A DNA stretch of 55,274 bases from Clostridiales bacterium (GCA_031255775.1 JAIRRW010000015.1:1-55274); one strand, 5' to 3'. Positions 16,944 to 27,125 are shown, numbered from the stretch's first letter. Made by a program: numbers and translations. The notes: a model not told the origin generated them from the letters alone.

Positions 16944-18157
16944 GCCTTGATCGTGACCCTGATGTGCACTTTTTTGCCTTTGTGGAGGATAAAGACGGGC
17001 GAATCGGTCAAATCCCCGACGGCGGCGCCGACGGCGGACACCTTTTCGTCGTTGATCCTGACCCCGCCGCCCTCGATCAGCCGACGGGCCTCGCTCTTGG
17101 ACGGGGCGGCCTTGGCCGCGACCAAGAGGTCGGCCACCGGCATTCGCATATCTCCCGTGAGCGCCAGGCTCGGCATATCCGACGCGTCGCCGCCAAACGC
17201 GCCCTCCGCCTGTCGTTTGGCGTCCTCGGCCGCCGCCGCGCCGTGCACCAGCTTGGTGACCTCAAAGGCCAGCCGAACCTTGGCGGCGTTTATGCGCTCG
17301 TCCCGAAACCTTGTCAGCTCGGCGATTTCGTCAAGCTCGACAAAGGTCAGCAATTTAAAACATTCGGCGACCTTGACGTCCTCGACGTTGCGAAAATACT
17401 GAAAAAATTCGTAGGGCGCGGTTTTTTCGCCGTCCAGCCAGAGCGCGCCCTTTTGGGTCTTGCCCATTTTTTTGCCGTCGCTTGTCTCTAAGAGCGTGAA
17501 AGTCATCGCGTAGGCGTCGGCGCCCTCCTTGCGGCGAATGAGGTCGGCGCCCGCCAAAATGTTGCTCCACTGGTCGTTGCCGCCCATCTGGAGCCGACAG
17601 CCGTACTTGCGGTAGAGCACCAAAAAGTCGTATGCCTGCATGGGCATATAATTAAATTCGAAAAAGCTGAGCCCCTTTTCCATTCGGGACTTGAAGCAGT
17701 CGTAGGTCAGCATCTTGTTGACCGACAGATGCGTGCCCACCTCCCGCAAAAAATCGATATAATTGAGCCGCAGCAGCCAGTCGGCGTTGTTGGCCATGAG
17801 GGCGGCGTTTTCGCCCTCAAAGCGCATAAAACGCGCCATCTGCGCTTGAAAGCGGCGGCAGTTGTGTTGGACGGTCTCGGCGGTCATCATCATCCGCATA
17901 TCGCTGCGGCCCGAGGGATCGCCCACCATGCCGGTGCCGCCGCCGATGAGCGCGATGGGCGTATGCCCCGCCCGCTGCATATGCGCCATGGCCATGATGG
18001 GGATATAATGTCCGATGTGCAGGCTGTCCGCAGTCGGATCAAACCCGACATAACAGCGGATACTCTCGGCGCCGAGAAGCCTTTTTAAGTCCTCCTCGTA
18101 CACGGTCTGCTTGATAAACCCTCTCTCTAAGAGCGTGTCGAACACATTTTTCGCCAT
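16940..18157 (-). CDS. tyrS: Tyrosyl-tRNA synthetase
   Basis: 405 residues from the ATG at 18157, chosen because GAGGTTG precedes it; the longer frame adds an unconserved leader. Class I motifs: HIGH (LHIGHYIP), a KMSKS equivalent KMGKT, TyrRS-specific YVGFDPTADS and QMGGNDQW. The C-terminal ~65 residues are an S4 RNA-binding domain (APSKSEARRLIEGGGVRIND). Charges tRNA-Tyr in the cytoplasm. No T-box leader fits in the 78 nt upstream, so regulation probably comes from the operon promoter. Confidence 0.96.
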   Translation of the reverse strand: MAKNVFDTLLERGFIKQTVYEEDLKRLLGAESIRCYVGFDPTADSLHIGHYIPIMAMAHMQRAGHTPIALIGGGTGMVGDPSGRSDMRMMMTAETVQHNCRRFQAQMARFMRFEGENAALMANNADWLLRLNYIDFLREVGTHLSVNKMLTYDCFKSRMEKGLSFFEFNYMPMQAYDFLVLYRKYGCRLQMGGNDQWSNILAGADLIRRKEGADAYAMTFTLLETSDGKKMGKTQKGALWLDGEKTAPYEFFQYFRNVEDVKVAECFKLLTFVELDEIAELTRFRDERINAAKVRLAFEVTKLVHGAAAAEDAKRQAEGAFGGDASDMPSLALTGDMRMPVADLLVAAKAAPSKSEARRLIEGGGVRINDEKVSAVGAAVGDLTDSPVFILHKGKKVHIRVTIKA

Positions 18158-18235
18158 AACAACCTCAAACCCGACTCTAAAAACTTGCGCGCCGACCCGC
18201 GCATAAACGCGCCCCGCGACCCGCAAATTTACCCT

Positions 18236-19456
18236 TTATTCCGACTTATTATAGGAGATTTTCGCCGAATTGGCAAGCGTTTGGCCGATCAAACGGCCCA
18301 AAATCTCCATGCCGCGGTCGATGTCTTTGGGCGGCGCGTTAGAAAAGTTGAGCCGCAGGGTATTGCCGCCGCTGCCGTCGGCAAAAAAGACGCGGCCGGG
18401 CACAAACGCGATCCTCTGCTCGACCGCGCGCGCGAAAAGCCGATCGGTGTCGATCCGCTTGTCCAGCTCGCACCAGACAAAGAGCCCCCCCTCGGGATCG
18501 GTGCGGGTACAGACACCTGCCGGTATGTACCGATCCAGCGCCGCCGCCATCGCTTCTTTTCGTTCGCGGTAGATGTGGATGCCCGCCGCGATATTTTGAT
18601 TCAGCTTGCCGCTCTCTAGAAACCGCTGCGCGGCGTACTGGGAGAGCGCGCCGGTATGGAGGTCGGTGTTCTGCTTGCCGACGACCAGCTTTTGCGCGAC
18701 CGGCTTTGCCGCGGCGACCGCCGCGACGCGCAGGCCGGGCGAAAACACCTTGGACAGCGACTGAATATAGATGACGCGGCCGGTCTTGTCCAAGCTCTTG
18801 ATCGGGGGAACCGGCTGACCCGAAAAACGCAGCTTGGCGTAGGGATCGTCCTCGACGATCATGACGCCGTAGCGCTCGGCCAAGGCGAGGAGGGCGCGGC
18901 GGTTTTTGGCCGTGTACGTCTTGCCCGTGGGGTTGGAAAAGGTGGGGACCACATACAAGAGCTTGGGCGAGAGGGTCTTCATTTTTTCTTCGAGGTCGTT
19001 GAGATCCAAGCCCTCGTCCGTCGATCGGACGCCCACGGGACGCCCCTCGTAGGATTTGACGATCTGCAAAAACGCGAGGTAGGTGGGGTCCTCGACCAGC
19101 ACGGCGTCGCCCCGGTTGACAAAGGCCTTGCAGCACAGCTCCAGCCCCTGCTGCCCGCCGGACACGATGACGGTTTCGTCCGGATCCGCCTCGATGCCGT
19201 CCTCCAAAAAGACCCGGCCAAACGCCGCCCGAAGCGCCGCCGTCCCCTCCGAAATCCCGTATTGCAGGACGCGCGCAAGCCCCCCGCTTTGCATAAGCTC
19301 TTGCAAAATGGCCTCGATGTCGCCGACCGGCAGACATTCGCGGGCGGGGAGGCCGCCGGCAAAGGACAGGATGTCCCCGCCCTGCGTCAGCTTGAGTATC
19401 TCGCGGGTGGCTGTGCCGCTCAAGGCTTTGAGCCGGTCGCTGAATACGTATTCCAT
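18236..19456 (-). CDS. PLP-dependent aminotransferase, 2-aminoadipate/LysN-like
   Basis: 406 residues, fold type I class I/II aminotransferase. PLP lysine in SLSKVFSPGLRVA; other motifs SGGQQGLEL, DPTYLAF, PTFSNPTGKT, EDDPYAKLRF and the substrate-carboxylate Arg in LRLNFSN. This pattern matches stand-alone aminotransferases related to MocR C-terminal domains and 2-aminoadipate or aromatic transaminases. Substrate not determinable. Starts 3 nt after the Gx transporter gene. Confidence 0.85.
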   Translation of the reverse strand: MEYVFSDRLKALSGTATREILKLTQGGDILSFAGGLPARECLPVGDIEAILQELMQSGGLARVLQYGISEGTAALRAAFGRVFLEDGIEADPDETVIVSGGQQGLELCCKAFVNRGDAVLVEDPTYLAFLQIVKSYEGRPVGVRSTDEGLDLNDLEEKMKTLSPKLLYVVPTFSNPTGKTYTAKNRRALLALAERYGVMIVEDDPYAKLRFSGQPVPPIKSLDKTGRVIYIQSLSKVFSPGLRVAAVAAAKPVAQKLVVGKQNTDLHTGALSQYAAQRFLESGKLNQNIAAGIHIYRERKEAMAAALDRYIPAGVCTRTDPEGGLFVWCELDKRIDTDRLFARAVEQRIAFVPGRVFFADGSGGNTLRLNFSNAPPKDIDRGMEILGRLIGQTLANSAKISYNKSE

Positions 19457-19459
19457 ACC

Positions 19460-20029
19460 TTATGATTCCTCTTTTTCGTTTGCGCACGTGCGCATATTTT
19501 TGTTTTTTATCGGTTTTTTAAGGCTGTTGAGATAGACCGATCTCGGGAGGTAGCGCAGGATAAAATAGACGACAAGCCCGGTAAAGAGCCCGGCGGCGGC
19601 GCCGGACAGGAGGTACAGCGGCAGGACCGCAAGCAGCGGGACCCCCGTGACCAGTCGGGCGACAAGCAACTGGACGGCGTTAAAGACAAACGCGCCGATC
19701 ACGCTGATTCCGCAAAGGGAGAGACGGTTGAGTAAAAACTTGACCAAGAGAATCTGAACGGTCAGAGAGAGGAGCCCGGCCGGCAGCGCATACAGCAGCG
19801 CGCCGGGATTTCCGGCCAAGAGCGCGCCCAAAACCGATTTGACCAAAAACACCAAATAGGCGCCGTCCCAGCCCAACAAAAAAATCGCGAGCAGGCAGAC
19901 CGCGTTGGACAAGCCCAGCCTGACGCCGGGCGCAAACGCGAACAGCGGCGGCAGCGCGTTTTCCAACGCGTACATACTAAGGGCGGCCGCCGAAAGCAGC
20001 GCCGTATGCGCGATCTGTTTTGTTTGCAT
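19460..20029 (-). CDS. Gx transporter family membrane protein (EetB-like)
   Basis: 189 residues with about five membrane segments and conserved glycines, ending in a basic tail. Matches the family annotated as Gx transporter or heptaprenyl diphosphate synthase component I, with ECF S-component-like topology. In Listeria-type flavin-based extracellular electron transfer loci a member of this family (EetB) is next to a NusG-II protein (EetA) and near ApbE-type FmnB. Here the same three families are adjacent. Function inferred from context: envelope part of a redox or flavinylation module, or import of a quinone or flavin precursor. Confidence 0.75.
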   Translation of the reverse strand: MQTKQIAHTALLSAAALSMYALENALPPLFAFAPGVRLGLSNAVCLLAIFLLGWDGAYLVFLVKSVLGALLAGNPGALLYALPAGLLSLTVQILLVKFLLNRLSLCGISVIGAFVFNAVQLLVARLVTGVPLLAVLPLYLLSGAAAGLFTGLVVYFILRYLPRSVYLNSLKKPIKNKNMRTCANEKEES

Positions 20030-20073
20030 GGCCGTTGTCCGTCCTCCTCACATCAAGACAGGTTCTACAAGTT

Positions 20074-20466
20074 TTACGCCCCCGAGACGATAAACTGCCC
20101 GCCGTCGCCGACGATCTTGATCACGATCCGCTGCGGCAGGCAGACGATGGATTCGCCGCTTCGCCCGATGGACGGGTGCGCCTCGCAGAGCTTGTCCGGG
20201 CAGGCCGCCCCGACCACGTACGCCCTGCCGCCCTCGATGACGACCGTCAGTCCCGCAAGCTCGATCCGGGCGTCGGTCCCAAGGTCATAGGCGCGGGTCT
20301 CCCCATCCGTCCCGGTGATCTCGACCGCCGCCCCCGCTTGTTGGCCTAGTCCGGCGAGCGGCAGCAGAACGGCCGCCGCCAGTATGACGAGGAGCGCCGC
20401 GAGGTCGGGGATTTTGAGCGGACGGCCTTTTTTGACCGTTTCGATGCGTTCGACGTCGGTTTTCAT
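20074..20466 (-). CDS. NusG domain II membrane-anchored protein (EetA-like)
   Basis: 130 residues. One N-terminal membrane anchor (about residues 22-42) is followed by a NusG-domain-II-type extracytoplasmic domain with GGRAYVVGAACPDKLCEAHP and SIVCLPQRIVIKI. The Cys pair C111/C116-like spacing and CLP motif are typical of this small family. Overlaps apbE by 4 nt (ATGA). Together with apbE and the Gx gene it resembles eetA of electron transfer loci. Despite the name it is not a transcription factor. Confidence 0.75.
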   Translation of the reverse strand: MKTDVERIETVKKGRPLKIPDLAALLVILAAAVLLPLAGLGQQAGAAVEITGTDGETRAYDLGTDARIELAGLTVVIEGGRAYVVGAACPDKLCEAHPSIGRSGESIVCLPQRIVIKIVGDGGQFIVSGA

Positions 20467-21653
20467 ACCGTCACCCGCTCATAGGCTTGATACAGCGTAA
20501 AATCGGGCGCAAACGAAAACGCGCCGCGCACCGCCAGCCTGCCGTCGTCGGTAAACAGGAGCGCCTCGACGTCCGCGGTCTTTAAAAACGCGATTCCCTC
20601 CTCAAACGACATGACGCACAGGGCGGTCGCGTACGCGTCGGCGCGCATGGCCGAATCCGCCAGCGCCGTCGCCGAAACCACGCGGCCGGGATCGTTGCGC
20701 CAGGCGCCCGCCGATCCGGTTATGCCCGCAGGCAGGCCGACCCGGCCGTCGCTGATGTGGCAACATTCGACGACCGCGCCGTCGGCGGGATACGCGTACG
20801 GATAATAGCGCCGATAGCCGCCGCTGGTGGCAAGGCCGGGCCTGTCCGTCGTAAAGCCGCAGATCGAGAGGCCGCCGCCCGGCTTCGGGTTGTCGATCGC
20901 GACCGCCCAAGGCGTATCAAGGTTGCCGTCAAACCGTTTCCCGAAAAACGCGATCTCTCCGGCCACGTTGATATACGCGGACGCCGCGCCGTGTTTTTGG
21001 GCGATGCCGCGCAAGACGTCCGCCGCGTAGCCCTTGGCCATGCCGTTAAAATCCAGCGTAAAGCCGTCGGTCTTTTTGGTCAAGAATTTTTTGCCGTCCG
21101 ACTCCGTGAGCGCGAAATGCCGCCGATCGTACGCGTCGGCCGCGTCCGCCGCCCGCGCCAGCCCGCATACGGCCAGCGCCGCCGCGATCTCCTCGCCGCC
21201 CGGCAGCCCGTCCGGCTGTCCCCGCCCCGCGCCGTACTGCGCAAGGCCGAGGGCGTCGGTGTGCCAAAGCGCGTTGATCGCGCCCAGCGAAACGTCGTAC
21301 GCGCCCCCCGTTTCCTCATAATACCCGATCGCCGCCGCCGTCATGTCAAACAGGAGCCCGTCGGCCTCCACACGTTCTCCCGCCGCCGCGCCGTTGAAGC
21401 GCGACACCCCGCTATCGGGGTCGTTGCGGTTGACCGCCCGCGCCAGTTCCTCCATATACCCGGTCATTTCGGCAAACGCCGCGTCCGCGCCCCGCCCCCG
21501 GTACCACACCTCCAAGGATAGCTCGGTATCAAAGACAAAGGCGTGAAAGGTTTTGTACAGCGCGGAATCGCAGCCCGCAAAACCCGCGCAGACCGCGGCA
21601 ATCAAAAGAATGGACACGACACGCCGCCTATATATCCATCTGCTCAATTTCAA
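20463..21653 (-). CDS. apbE: FAD:protein FMN transferase (ApbE), lipoprotein
   Basis: 396 residues. Start is TTG at 21653, supported by GGGGGAGG six bases upstream. The N-terminus is a lipoprotein signal with lipobox GFAGC (C28), so the enzyme is anchored outside the membrane. ApbE motifs: SRFN, YDVSLG, LDFNGMAKGYAADV, YINVAGEI, TSGGYRRYYP, plus the metal-binding SATALADSAMRADAYAT. It transfers FMN from FAD to Thr of target proteins. The next two genes (NusG-II, Gx) suggest a flavin-based envelope redox system, but no flavinylation target or Ndh2 is in the window. Confidence 0.9.
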   Translation of the reverse strand: MKLSRWIYRRRVVSILLIAAVCAGFAGCDSALYKTFHAFVFDTELSLEVWYRGRGADAAFAEMTGYMEELARAVNRNDPDSGVSRFNGAAAGERVEADGLLFDMTAAAIGYYEETGGAYDVSLGAINALWHTDALGLAQYGAGRGQPDGLPGGEEIAAALAVCGLARAADAADAYDRRHFALTESDGKKFLTKKTDGFTLDFNGMAKGYAADVLRGIAQKHGAASAYINVAGEIAFFGKRFDGNLDTPWAVAIDNPKPGGGLSICGFTTDRPGLATSGGYRRYYPYAYPADGAVVECCHISDGRVGLPAGITGSAGAWRNDPGRVVSATALADSAMRADAYATALCVMSFEEGIAFLKTADVEALLFTDDGRLAVRGAFSFAPDFTLYQAYERVTV

Positions 21654-22092
21654 CCCCCGCCTCCCCCAACAACTGCATCGAAAACTCGTCGGGGTAGCCG
21701 CTTCGGTAGACGATGCGGACGATGCCGCTGTTGATGATCATTTTGGCGCAGATGACGCAGGGCTGGTGCGTGCAGTAAAGCGTCGCGCCCTCGATGGAAA
21801 CGCCCATGCGCGCGGCTTGGATGATGGCGTTTTGCTCGGCGTGGGTGGCGTAACAGATCTCGTGCCGGGTGCCGCTCCTGATGTCCAGCTTTTTTCGGAG
21901 GCACTCGCCGCGATCCTTGCAGGACTTGATGCCCGCGCTGGCCCCGTTGTAGCCGGTGGTGAGGATACGCTTATTTTTGGCGATCACCGCGCCCACCTGC
22001 CGATTTTCTTGAAAACAGCTTGACCAGGCCGCCACGGTTTCGGTCAGACTCAAAAACCGCTTGTCCCACTTTGTCCCTTTCATTTCGTCCAT
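21628..22092 (-). CDS. dCMP deaminase
   Basis: 154 residues. Zinc and catalytic residues H84/E86 (THAEQNAI) and C112/C115 (PCVICAK) are present, with the ComEB-type GYNGASAG motif. Deaminates dCMP to dUMP for dTTP synthesis in the cytoplasm. First gene of the probable nine-gene minus-strand operon; overlaps apbE by 26 nt. A good promoter lies just upstream. Confidence 0.9.
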   Translation of the reverse strand: MDEMKGTKWDKRFLSLTETVAAWSSCFQENRQVGAVIAKNKRILTTGYNGASAGIKSCKDRGECLRKKLDIRSGTRHEICYATHAEQNAIIQAARMGVSIEGATLYCTHQPCVICAKMIINSGIVRIVYRSGYPDEFSMQLLGEAGVEIEQMDI

Positions 22093-22123
22093 CGCGCTTC
22101 GCCCCGCCGACTAATTTTTTTCA

Positions 22124-22152
22124 AGTATACCACACAAATCCGCCTTTGGCAA
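22124..22152 (-). promoter_or_regulatory. Sigma-A promoter for the dCMP deaminase operon
   Basis: Minus strand: -35 TTGCCA (22147-22152), 17-nt spacer, -10 TATACT (22124-22129). Likely drives dCMP deaminase through the PucR-like regulator, because no other clear promoter or terminator separates these genes. Confidence 0.75.
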
Positions 22153-22169
22153 GCCGGGGAAAAGCGGCG

Positions 22170-22196
22170 TTAGCAGTCAAACATTCCGTTTGCCAA
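22170..22196 (+). promoter_or_regulatory. Variant CIRCE (HrcA operator), copy 1
   Basis: TTAGCAGTC, nine-base spacer, GTTTGCCAA. CIRCE is TTAGCACTC-N9-GAGTGCTAA; the exact N9 spacing and most of the left arm are kept, the right arm has diverged. Upstream of groES. Confidence 0.55.
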
Positions 22197-22203
22197 AAAC
22201 GGA

Positions 22204-22230
22204 TTAGCAATCAAAGCCGCCGTTTGCTAA
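22204..22230 (+). promoter_or_regulatory. Variant CIRCE (HrcA operator), copy 2
   Basis: TTAGCAATC, nine-base spacer, GTTTGCTAA, with TTAGCAA and TTGCTAA perfectly complementary. Same N9 geometry as CIRCE and the same deviations as copy 1. Lies 28 nt before the groES -35 box. Confidence 0.65.
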
Positions 22231-22257
22231 TTTTTTTAAAAAAGCGTGCTCAATCGC

Positions 22258-22286
22258 TTGCCAAAAAAAGCGAAAAGTGATATATC
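22258..22286 (+). promoter_or_regulatory. Promoter of groES-groEL
   Basis: TTGCCA (22258-22263), 17-nt spacer, TATATC (22281-22286), 40 nt before the groES ATG. Confidence 0.65.
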
Positions 22287-22325
22287 ATTATATAGTTTTA
22301 GAAAATCTTAGGAGGTTAAGACGCA

Positions 22326-24264
<1,939 letters not shown>

Positions 24265-24272
24265 AACCCTAT

Positions 24273-24314
24273 ACCTAAAAAGAACGGACGCCATCGCGTT
24301 CGTTCTTTTTAGGT
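24273..24314 (+). terminator. Terminator of groESL
   Basis: 14-bp stem ACCTAAAAAGAACG/CGTTCTTTTTAGGT right after the groEL stop, with T-rich 3' arm. Confidence 0.85.
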
Positions 24315-24343
24315 AATAAGGCCGCGAATCGTAAAAACAGGCC

Positions 24344-24390
24344 TAAGTCGTGTTTTTCGTGAGATAATAATCTCGTGTATACACGACTTA
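24344..24390. repeat. Family B palindrome, short derivative (ends only)
   Basis: TAAGTCGTGT ... ACACGACTTA with an internal GAGAT/ATCTC pairing; 47 bp. It consists of the two outer ends of the long family B palindrome, without the middle. Ends one base before the -35 box of the glutamine synthetase promoter. Confidence 0.7.
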
Positions 24391-24391
24391 G

Positions 24392-24420
24392 TTGACAAGC
24401 GCTTTGTATGCGCCTATAAT
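24392..24420 (+). promoter_or_regulatory. Consensus sigma-A promoter of glnN
   Basis: Perfect TTGACA (24392-24397), 17-nt spacer, perfect TATAAT (24415-24420). Confidence 0.92.
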
Positions 24421-24439
24421 AATCGGTATAACTGTGCAG

Positions 24440-24490
24440 GCAGCAACGGCGCTGCGGGAGGATGATTCCTGCGGCGTCTTTTGTTTTTTT
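24440..24490 (+). promoter_or_regulatory. Attenuator-like leader of glnN, ANTAR-type hexaloop candidate
   Basis: Hairpin 1: GCAGC (24440-24444), hexaloop AACGGC, GCTGC (24451-24455). Hairpin 2: CGCTGCGGGA (24450-24459) pairing with TTCCTGCGGCG (24466-24476), followed by a T-rich run to 24490, an intrinsic terminator. The two share the GCTGC segment, so hairpin 1 excludes the terminator. The hexaloop has A at position 1 and G at position 4, the rule for ANTAR-protein antitermination sites. The usual first ANTAR hairpin was not found. Confidence 0.55.
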
Positions 24491-24505
24491 GAGGAGAGAA
24501 TTTTT

Positions 24506-26587
24506 ATGATCAACGTGCCCGAACTGTTTGGCAGCCTGGCGTTTAACGACACGGCCATGCAAAAATGCCTGCCCAAGGAGACCTACGCGGAGCTGAAGCG
24601 CCTGATGGACGCGGGCGAGCCTTTGACGCGCGAGATCGCCAACGTCGTCGCCAACGAAATGAAGGAATGGGCGATCGAAAAGGGCGCGACGCATTATACG
24701 CACTGGTTTCAGCCCATGACGGGCATCACCGCCGAAAAGCACGATTCGTTTATCCTGCCCCAAAAGGACGGCACGGTCATCATGAACTTTTCGGGCAAGG
24801 AGCTCATTAAGGGCGAGTCCGACGCCTCCAGCTTTCCGTCGGGCGGCCTCCGCTCGACCTTTGAGGCGCGGGGGTATACGGTGTGGGACCCCACCTGCCC
24901 CGCCTTTATCAAGGACGGAACCCTGTGCATTCCCACCGCTTTCGGCTCCTATTCGGGTCAGGTCTTGGACAAAAAGACGCCGCTTTTGCGTTCGTCCAAG
25001 GCGTTGAGCGACCACTGCGTCCGCCTCCTAAACCTCTTTGGCAAGCAGGTCAAGCAGGTGGAGATCACGGTGGGACCCGAGCAGGAATATTTTTTGATCG
25101 ATAAGGAGCTCTATAAAAAACGAAAGGATCTCATCTTTTGCGGACGTACGCTCTTTGGCGCCCGCCCCCCCAAGGGACAGGAGCTGGAGGAGCACTATTA
25201 CGGCAATATTCGGCCGCGCGTCCTCGCCTTTATGGCGGATTTGGATCGGGAGCTGTGGAAGCTGGGCGTCCTGGCCAAGACGCGGCACAACGAGGTCGCG
25301 CCCGCGCAGCACGAGCTGGCGCCCGTCTACACGACCGTCAACATTGCGGCCGACCACAACCAGCTGACCATGGAATTTATGAAAAAGGTTGCCGAACGGC
25401 ACGGCCTGGCCTGCCTGCTGCACGAAAAACCGTTTGCGGGCGTCAACGGCTCGGGCAAGCACAACAACTGGTCGCTCTCGACCGACACCGGCGAAAACCT
25501 GTTGGACCCGGGCAAAACTCCCGAGAGCAACCTCCGGTTTTTGCTGATCCTCTCGGCCGTCATTGCGGGGGTGGACAATCATCAGGACCTTTTGCGGCTT
25601 TCGGTCGCCAACGCGGGCAACGACCACCGGCTGGGCGCCAACGAAGCGCCGCCCGCCATTATCTCGGTCTATTTGGGCGACGAGCTGACGGCCATTTTGG
25701 AGTCGATGACCGAGGCAAAGGCCTACAACGGCAAAAAACGCGCGTCCATGAACATGGGCGTCAAGTCCATGCCGGCCTTTATGCAGGACACGACCGACCG
25801 CAACCGCACCTCCCCCTTCGCCTTTACCGGCAATAAATTTGAGTTTCGGATGCTGGGCTCCACCACCAACATCTCCTGCCCCAACACCATGATCAACGCG
25901 GCCGTCACCGAAATGCTGGACGAGTTTGCCTCGCGGCTGGAAAACAGCCAAAATTTTGAGGCGGACGTCAGGGCGCTCATCGTCGAGACCTATCAAAACC
26001 ACCGCCGCATCGTCTTTAACGGCAACGGATATTCTAAGGAATGGGAGGCGGAGGCCAAAAAGCGCGGGCTGTTAAACCTCAAGACGACGCCCGAGTCGCT
26101 GGTCTGTTATACCGCCGAAAAGAATCTGGCGCTCTTAGGGAAGTACGGCATCTATACGCCGCAGGAGGTCGCGGCAAGAGAGGAGATCCTCCTGGAAAAT
26201 TACTGCAAGATCATCAATATCGAGGCGCAGACCATGCTGGAAATGTGCGCCAAGGAGATCCTGCCCGCCTGCATCAAATACATGAACGGCCTAATCGCCG
26301 GCATCGAAAAAAAGCGCGCGCTCGCGCTTTCGGCGCACACCGAGGCCGACCTTGCGGCCAGGCTGACGGAGCTGATCGACCGCTCCTACGGGACGGCGGG
26401 GCGCCTGTCCGAGCGGGTCGTCTACGCCAAGGGCATCGAGAACGACGCGGCGGCCGCGCGGTATTACCGGGACGAGGTCTTTACCTGTATGCAGGAGCTG
26501 CGGGCGGCCTGCGACGCGCTCGAAATACTGGTGGATAAAAACCTGTGGCCCTTCCCCGCCTACAGCGACCTCCTGTTTTCGGTCTAA
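24506..26587 (+). CDS. glnN: Type III glutamine synthetase (GSIII)
   Basis: 693 residues from the ATG at 24506 (GAGGAGAG upstream); a longer frame would begin inside the promoter. GSIII motifs: FSGKELIKGESDASSFPSGG, GPEQEYFLID, RHNEVAPAQHELAP, and HEKPFAGVNGSGKHNNWSL with ATP/glutamate-site residues. The C-terminal helical domain of this large family is present, so length is normal. Makes glutamine from glutamate, ammonia and ATP as a dodecamer. Strong promoter plus a terminator-containing leader imply nitrogen-responsive antitermination. No second GS gene or nitR-like regulator is in the window. Confidence 0.96.
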   Translation: MINVPELFGSLAFNDTAMQKCLPKETYAELKRLMDAGEPLTREIANVVANEMKEWAIEKGATHYTHWFQPMTGITAEKHDSFILPQKDGTVIMNFSGKELIKGESDASSFPSGGLRSTFEARGYTVWDPTCPAFIKDGTLCIPTAFGSYSGQVLDKKTPLLRSSKALSDHCVRLLNLFGKQVKQVEITVGPEQEYFLIDKELYKKRKDLIFCGRTLFGARPPKGQELEEHYYGNIRPRVLAFMADLDRELWKLGVLAKTRHNEVAPAQHELAPVYTTVNIAADHNQLTMEFMKKVAERHGLACLLHEKPFAGVNGSGKHNNWSLSTDTGENLLDPGKTPESNLRFLLILSAVIAGVDNHQDLLRLSVANAGNDHRLGANEAPPAIISVYLGDELTAILESMTEAKAYNGKKRASMNMGVKSMPAFMQDTTDRNRTSPFAFTGNKFEFRMLGSTTNISCPNTMINAAVTEMLDEFASRLENSQNFEADVRALIVETYQNHRRIVFNGNGYSKEWEAEAKKRGLLNLKTTPESLVCYTAEKNLALLGKYGIYTPQEVAAREEILLENYCKIINIEAQTMLEMCAKEILPACIKYMNGLIAGIEKKRALALSAHTEADLAARLTELIDRSYGTAGRLSERVVYAKGIENDAAAARYYRDEVFTCMQELRAACDALEILVDKNLWPFPAYSDLLFSV

Positions 26588-26662
26588 CCCCTCCCGCACA
26601 AAAACCCGAAAACCACACAAAAACCAAAATCTGTCCACAAAAAACCCCGAAACTTCCACACA

Positions 26663-26696
26663 AAAACCCGGCGGAAAAAAGCCTCCACCGGGTTTT
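26663..26696 (+). terminator. Terminator of glnN
   Basis: AAAACCCGG, 16-base loop, CCGGGTTTT. Between it and the stop codon is a C/A-rich stretch with several CACAAAAACC-like units. Confidence 0.8.
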
Positions 26697-26743
26697 ATCG
26701 TTATATTCAATTTTTTAGCGATAGCTACCTTTCTACTTAACTC

Positions 26744-26833
26744 TTTTTTACAAAAACGACGTTTTTTGTAAAAAAGTGCCGTATCCCTCGATAAAATGCA
26801 AGTGTAACGGCATTTTATCGAAAGCGGTAGCGC
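26744..26833 (-). repeat. Two-hairpin repeat, family A, copy 2
   Basis: Minus orientation. Prefix GCGCTACCGCTT, hairpin 1 with arms TCGATAAAATGC/GCATTTTATCGA around 10-base loop CGTTACACTT, GGGATACGG, then hairpin 2 (26744-26775), a perfect 13-bp stem with loop CGACGT (ACGTCG on the sense strand). 55 bases (26779-26833) are identical to 54552-54606 on the opposite strand. Between the convergent glnN and rpsR genes. Confidence 0.88.
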
Positions 26834-26846
26834 AAAGCGATAGCGC

Positions 26847-27125
26847 TTATTCCCCTTTAAACGGCAGCAAAGCCATAGTGCGGGCGCGCTTGATGTTGAG
26901 CGCCAAATCGCGCTGGTGACGCGCGCAGAGCCCGGACGCCCGCCGGGGAATGATCTTGCCCTTTTCGGTGATATACTTTTTTAGCTTGCTCGCGTCCTTG
27001 TAGTCGATCACCGCGTTTTTCTCGACGCAAAACTGGCAGACCTTGCGCTTGGGGCCGCGCTTAAAGCGCCTGCTCTTATCGTCCTGGTCGTTGTTATTTT
27101 TTTGATATGATGATTTTTTTTCCAT
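26847..27125 (-). CDS. rpsR: 30S ribosomal protein bS18
   Basis: 92 residues. Typical core [17 protein letters not shown] and [23 protein letters not shown]. It keeps the CQFC...CARH zinc-ligand pattern (the C+ form). Lys/Asn-rich N-terminal tail. Pairs with bS6 in the small subunit platform. Last gene of rpsF-ssb-rpsR, 26 nt after ssb. Confidence 0.97.
   Translation of the reverse strand: MEKKSSYQKNNNDQDDKSRRFKRGPKRKVCQFCVEKNAVIDYKDASKLKKYITEKGKIIPRRASGLCARHQRDLALNIKRARTMALLPFKGE

Noticed and set aside
18158-18235. T-box leader for tyrS
   Set aside because: Only 78 nt, with no T-box sequence or terminator.
24392-24505. N-terminal extension of glutamine synthetase from a TTG at 24392
   Set aside because: That TTG is part of the -35 box TTGACA.
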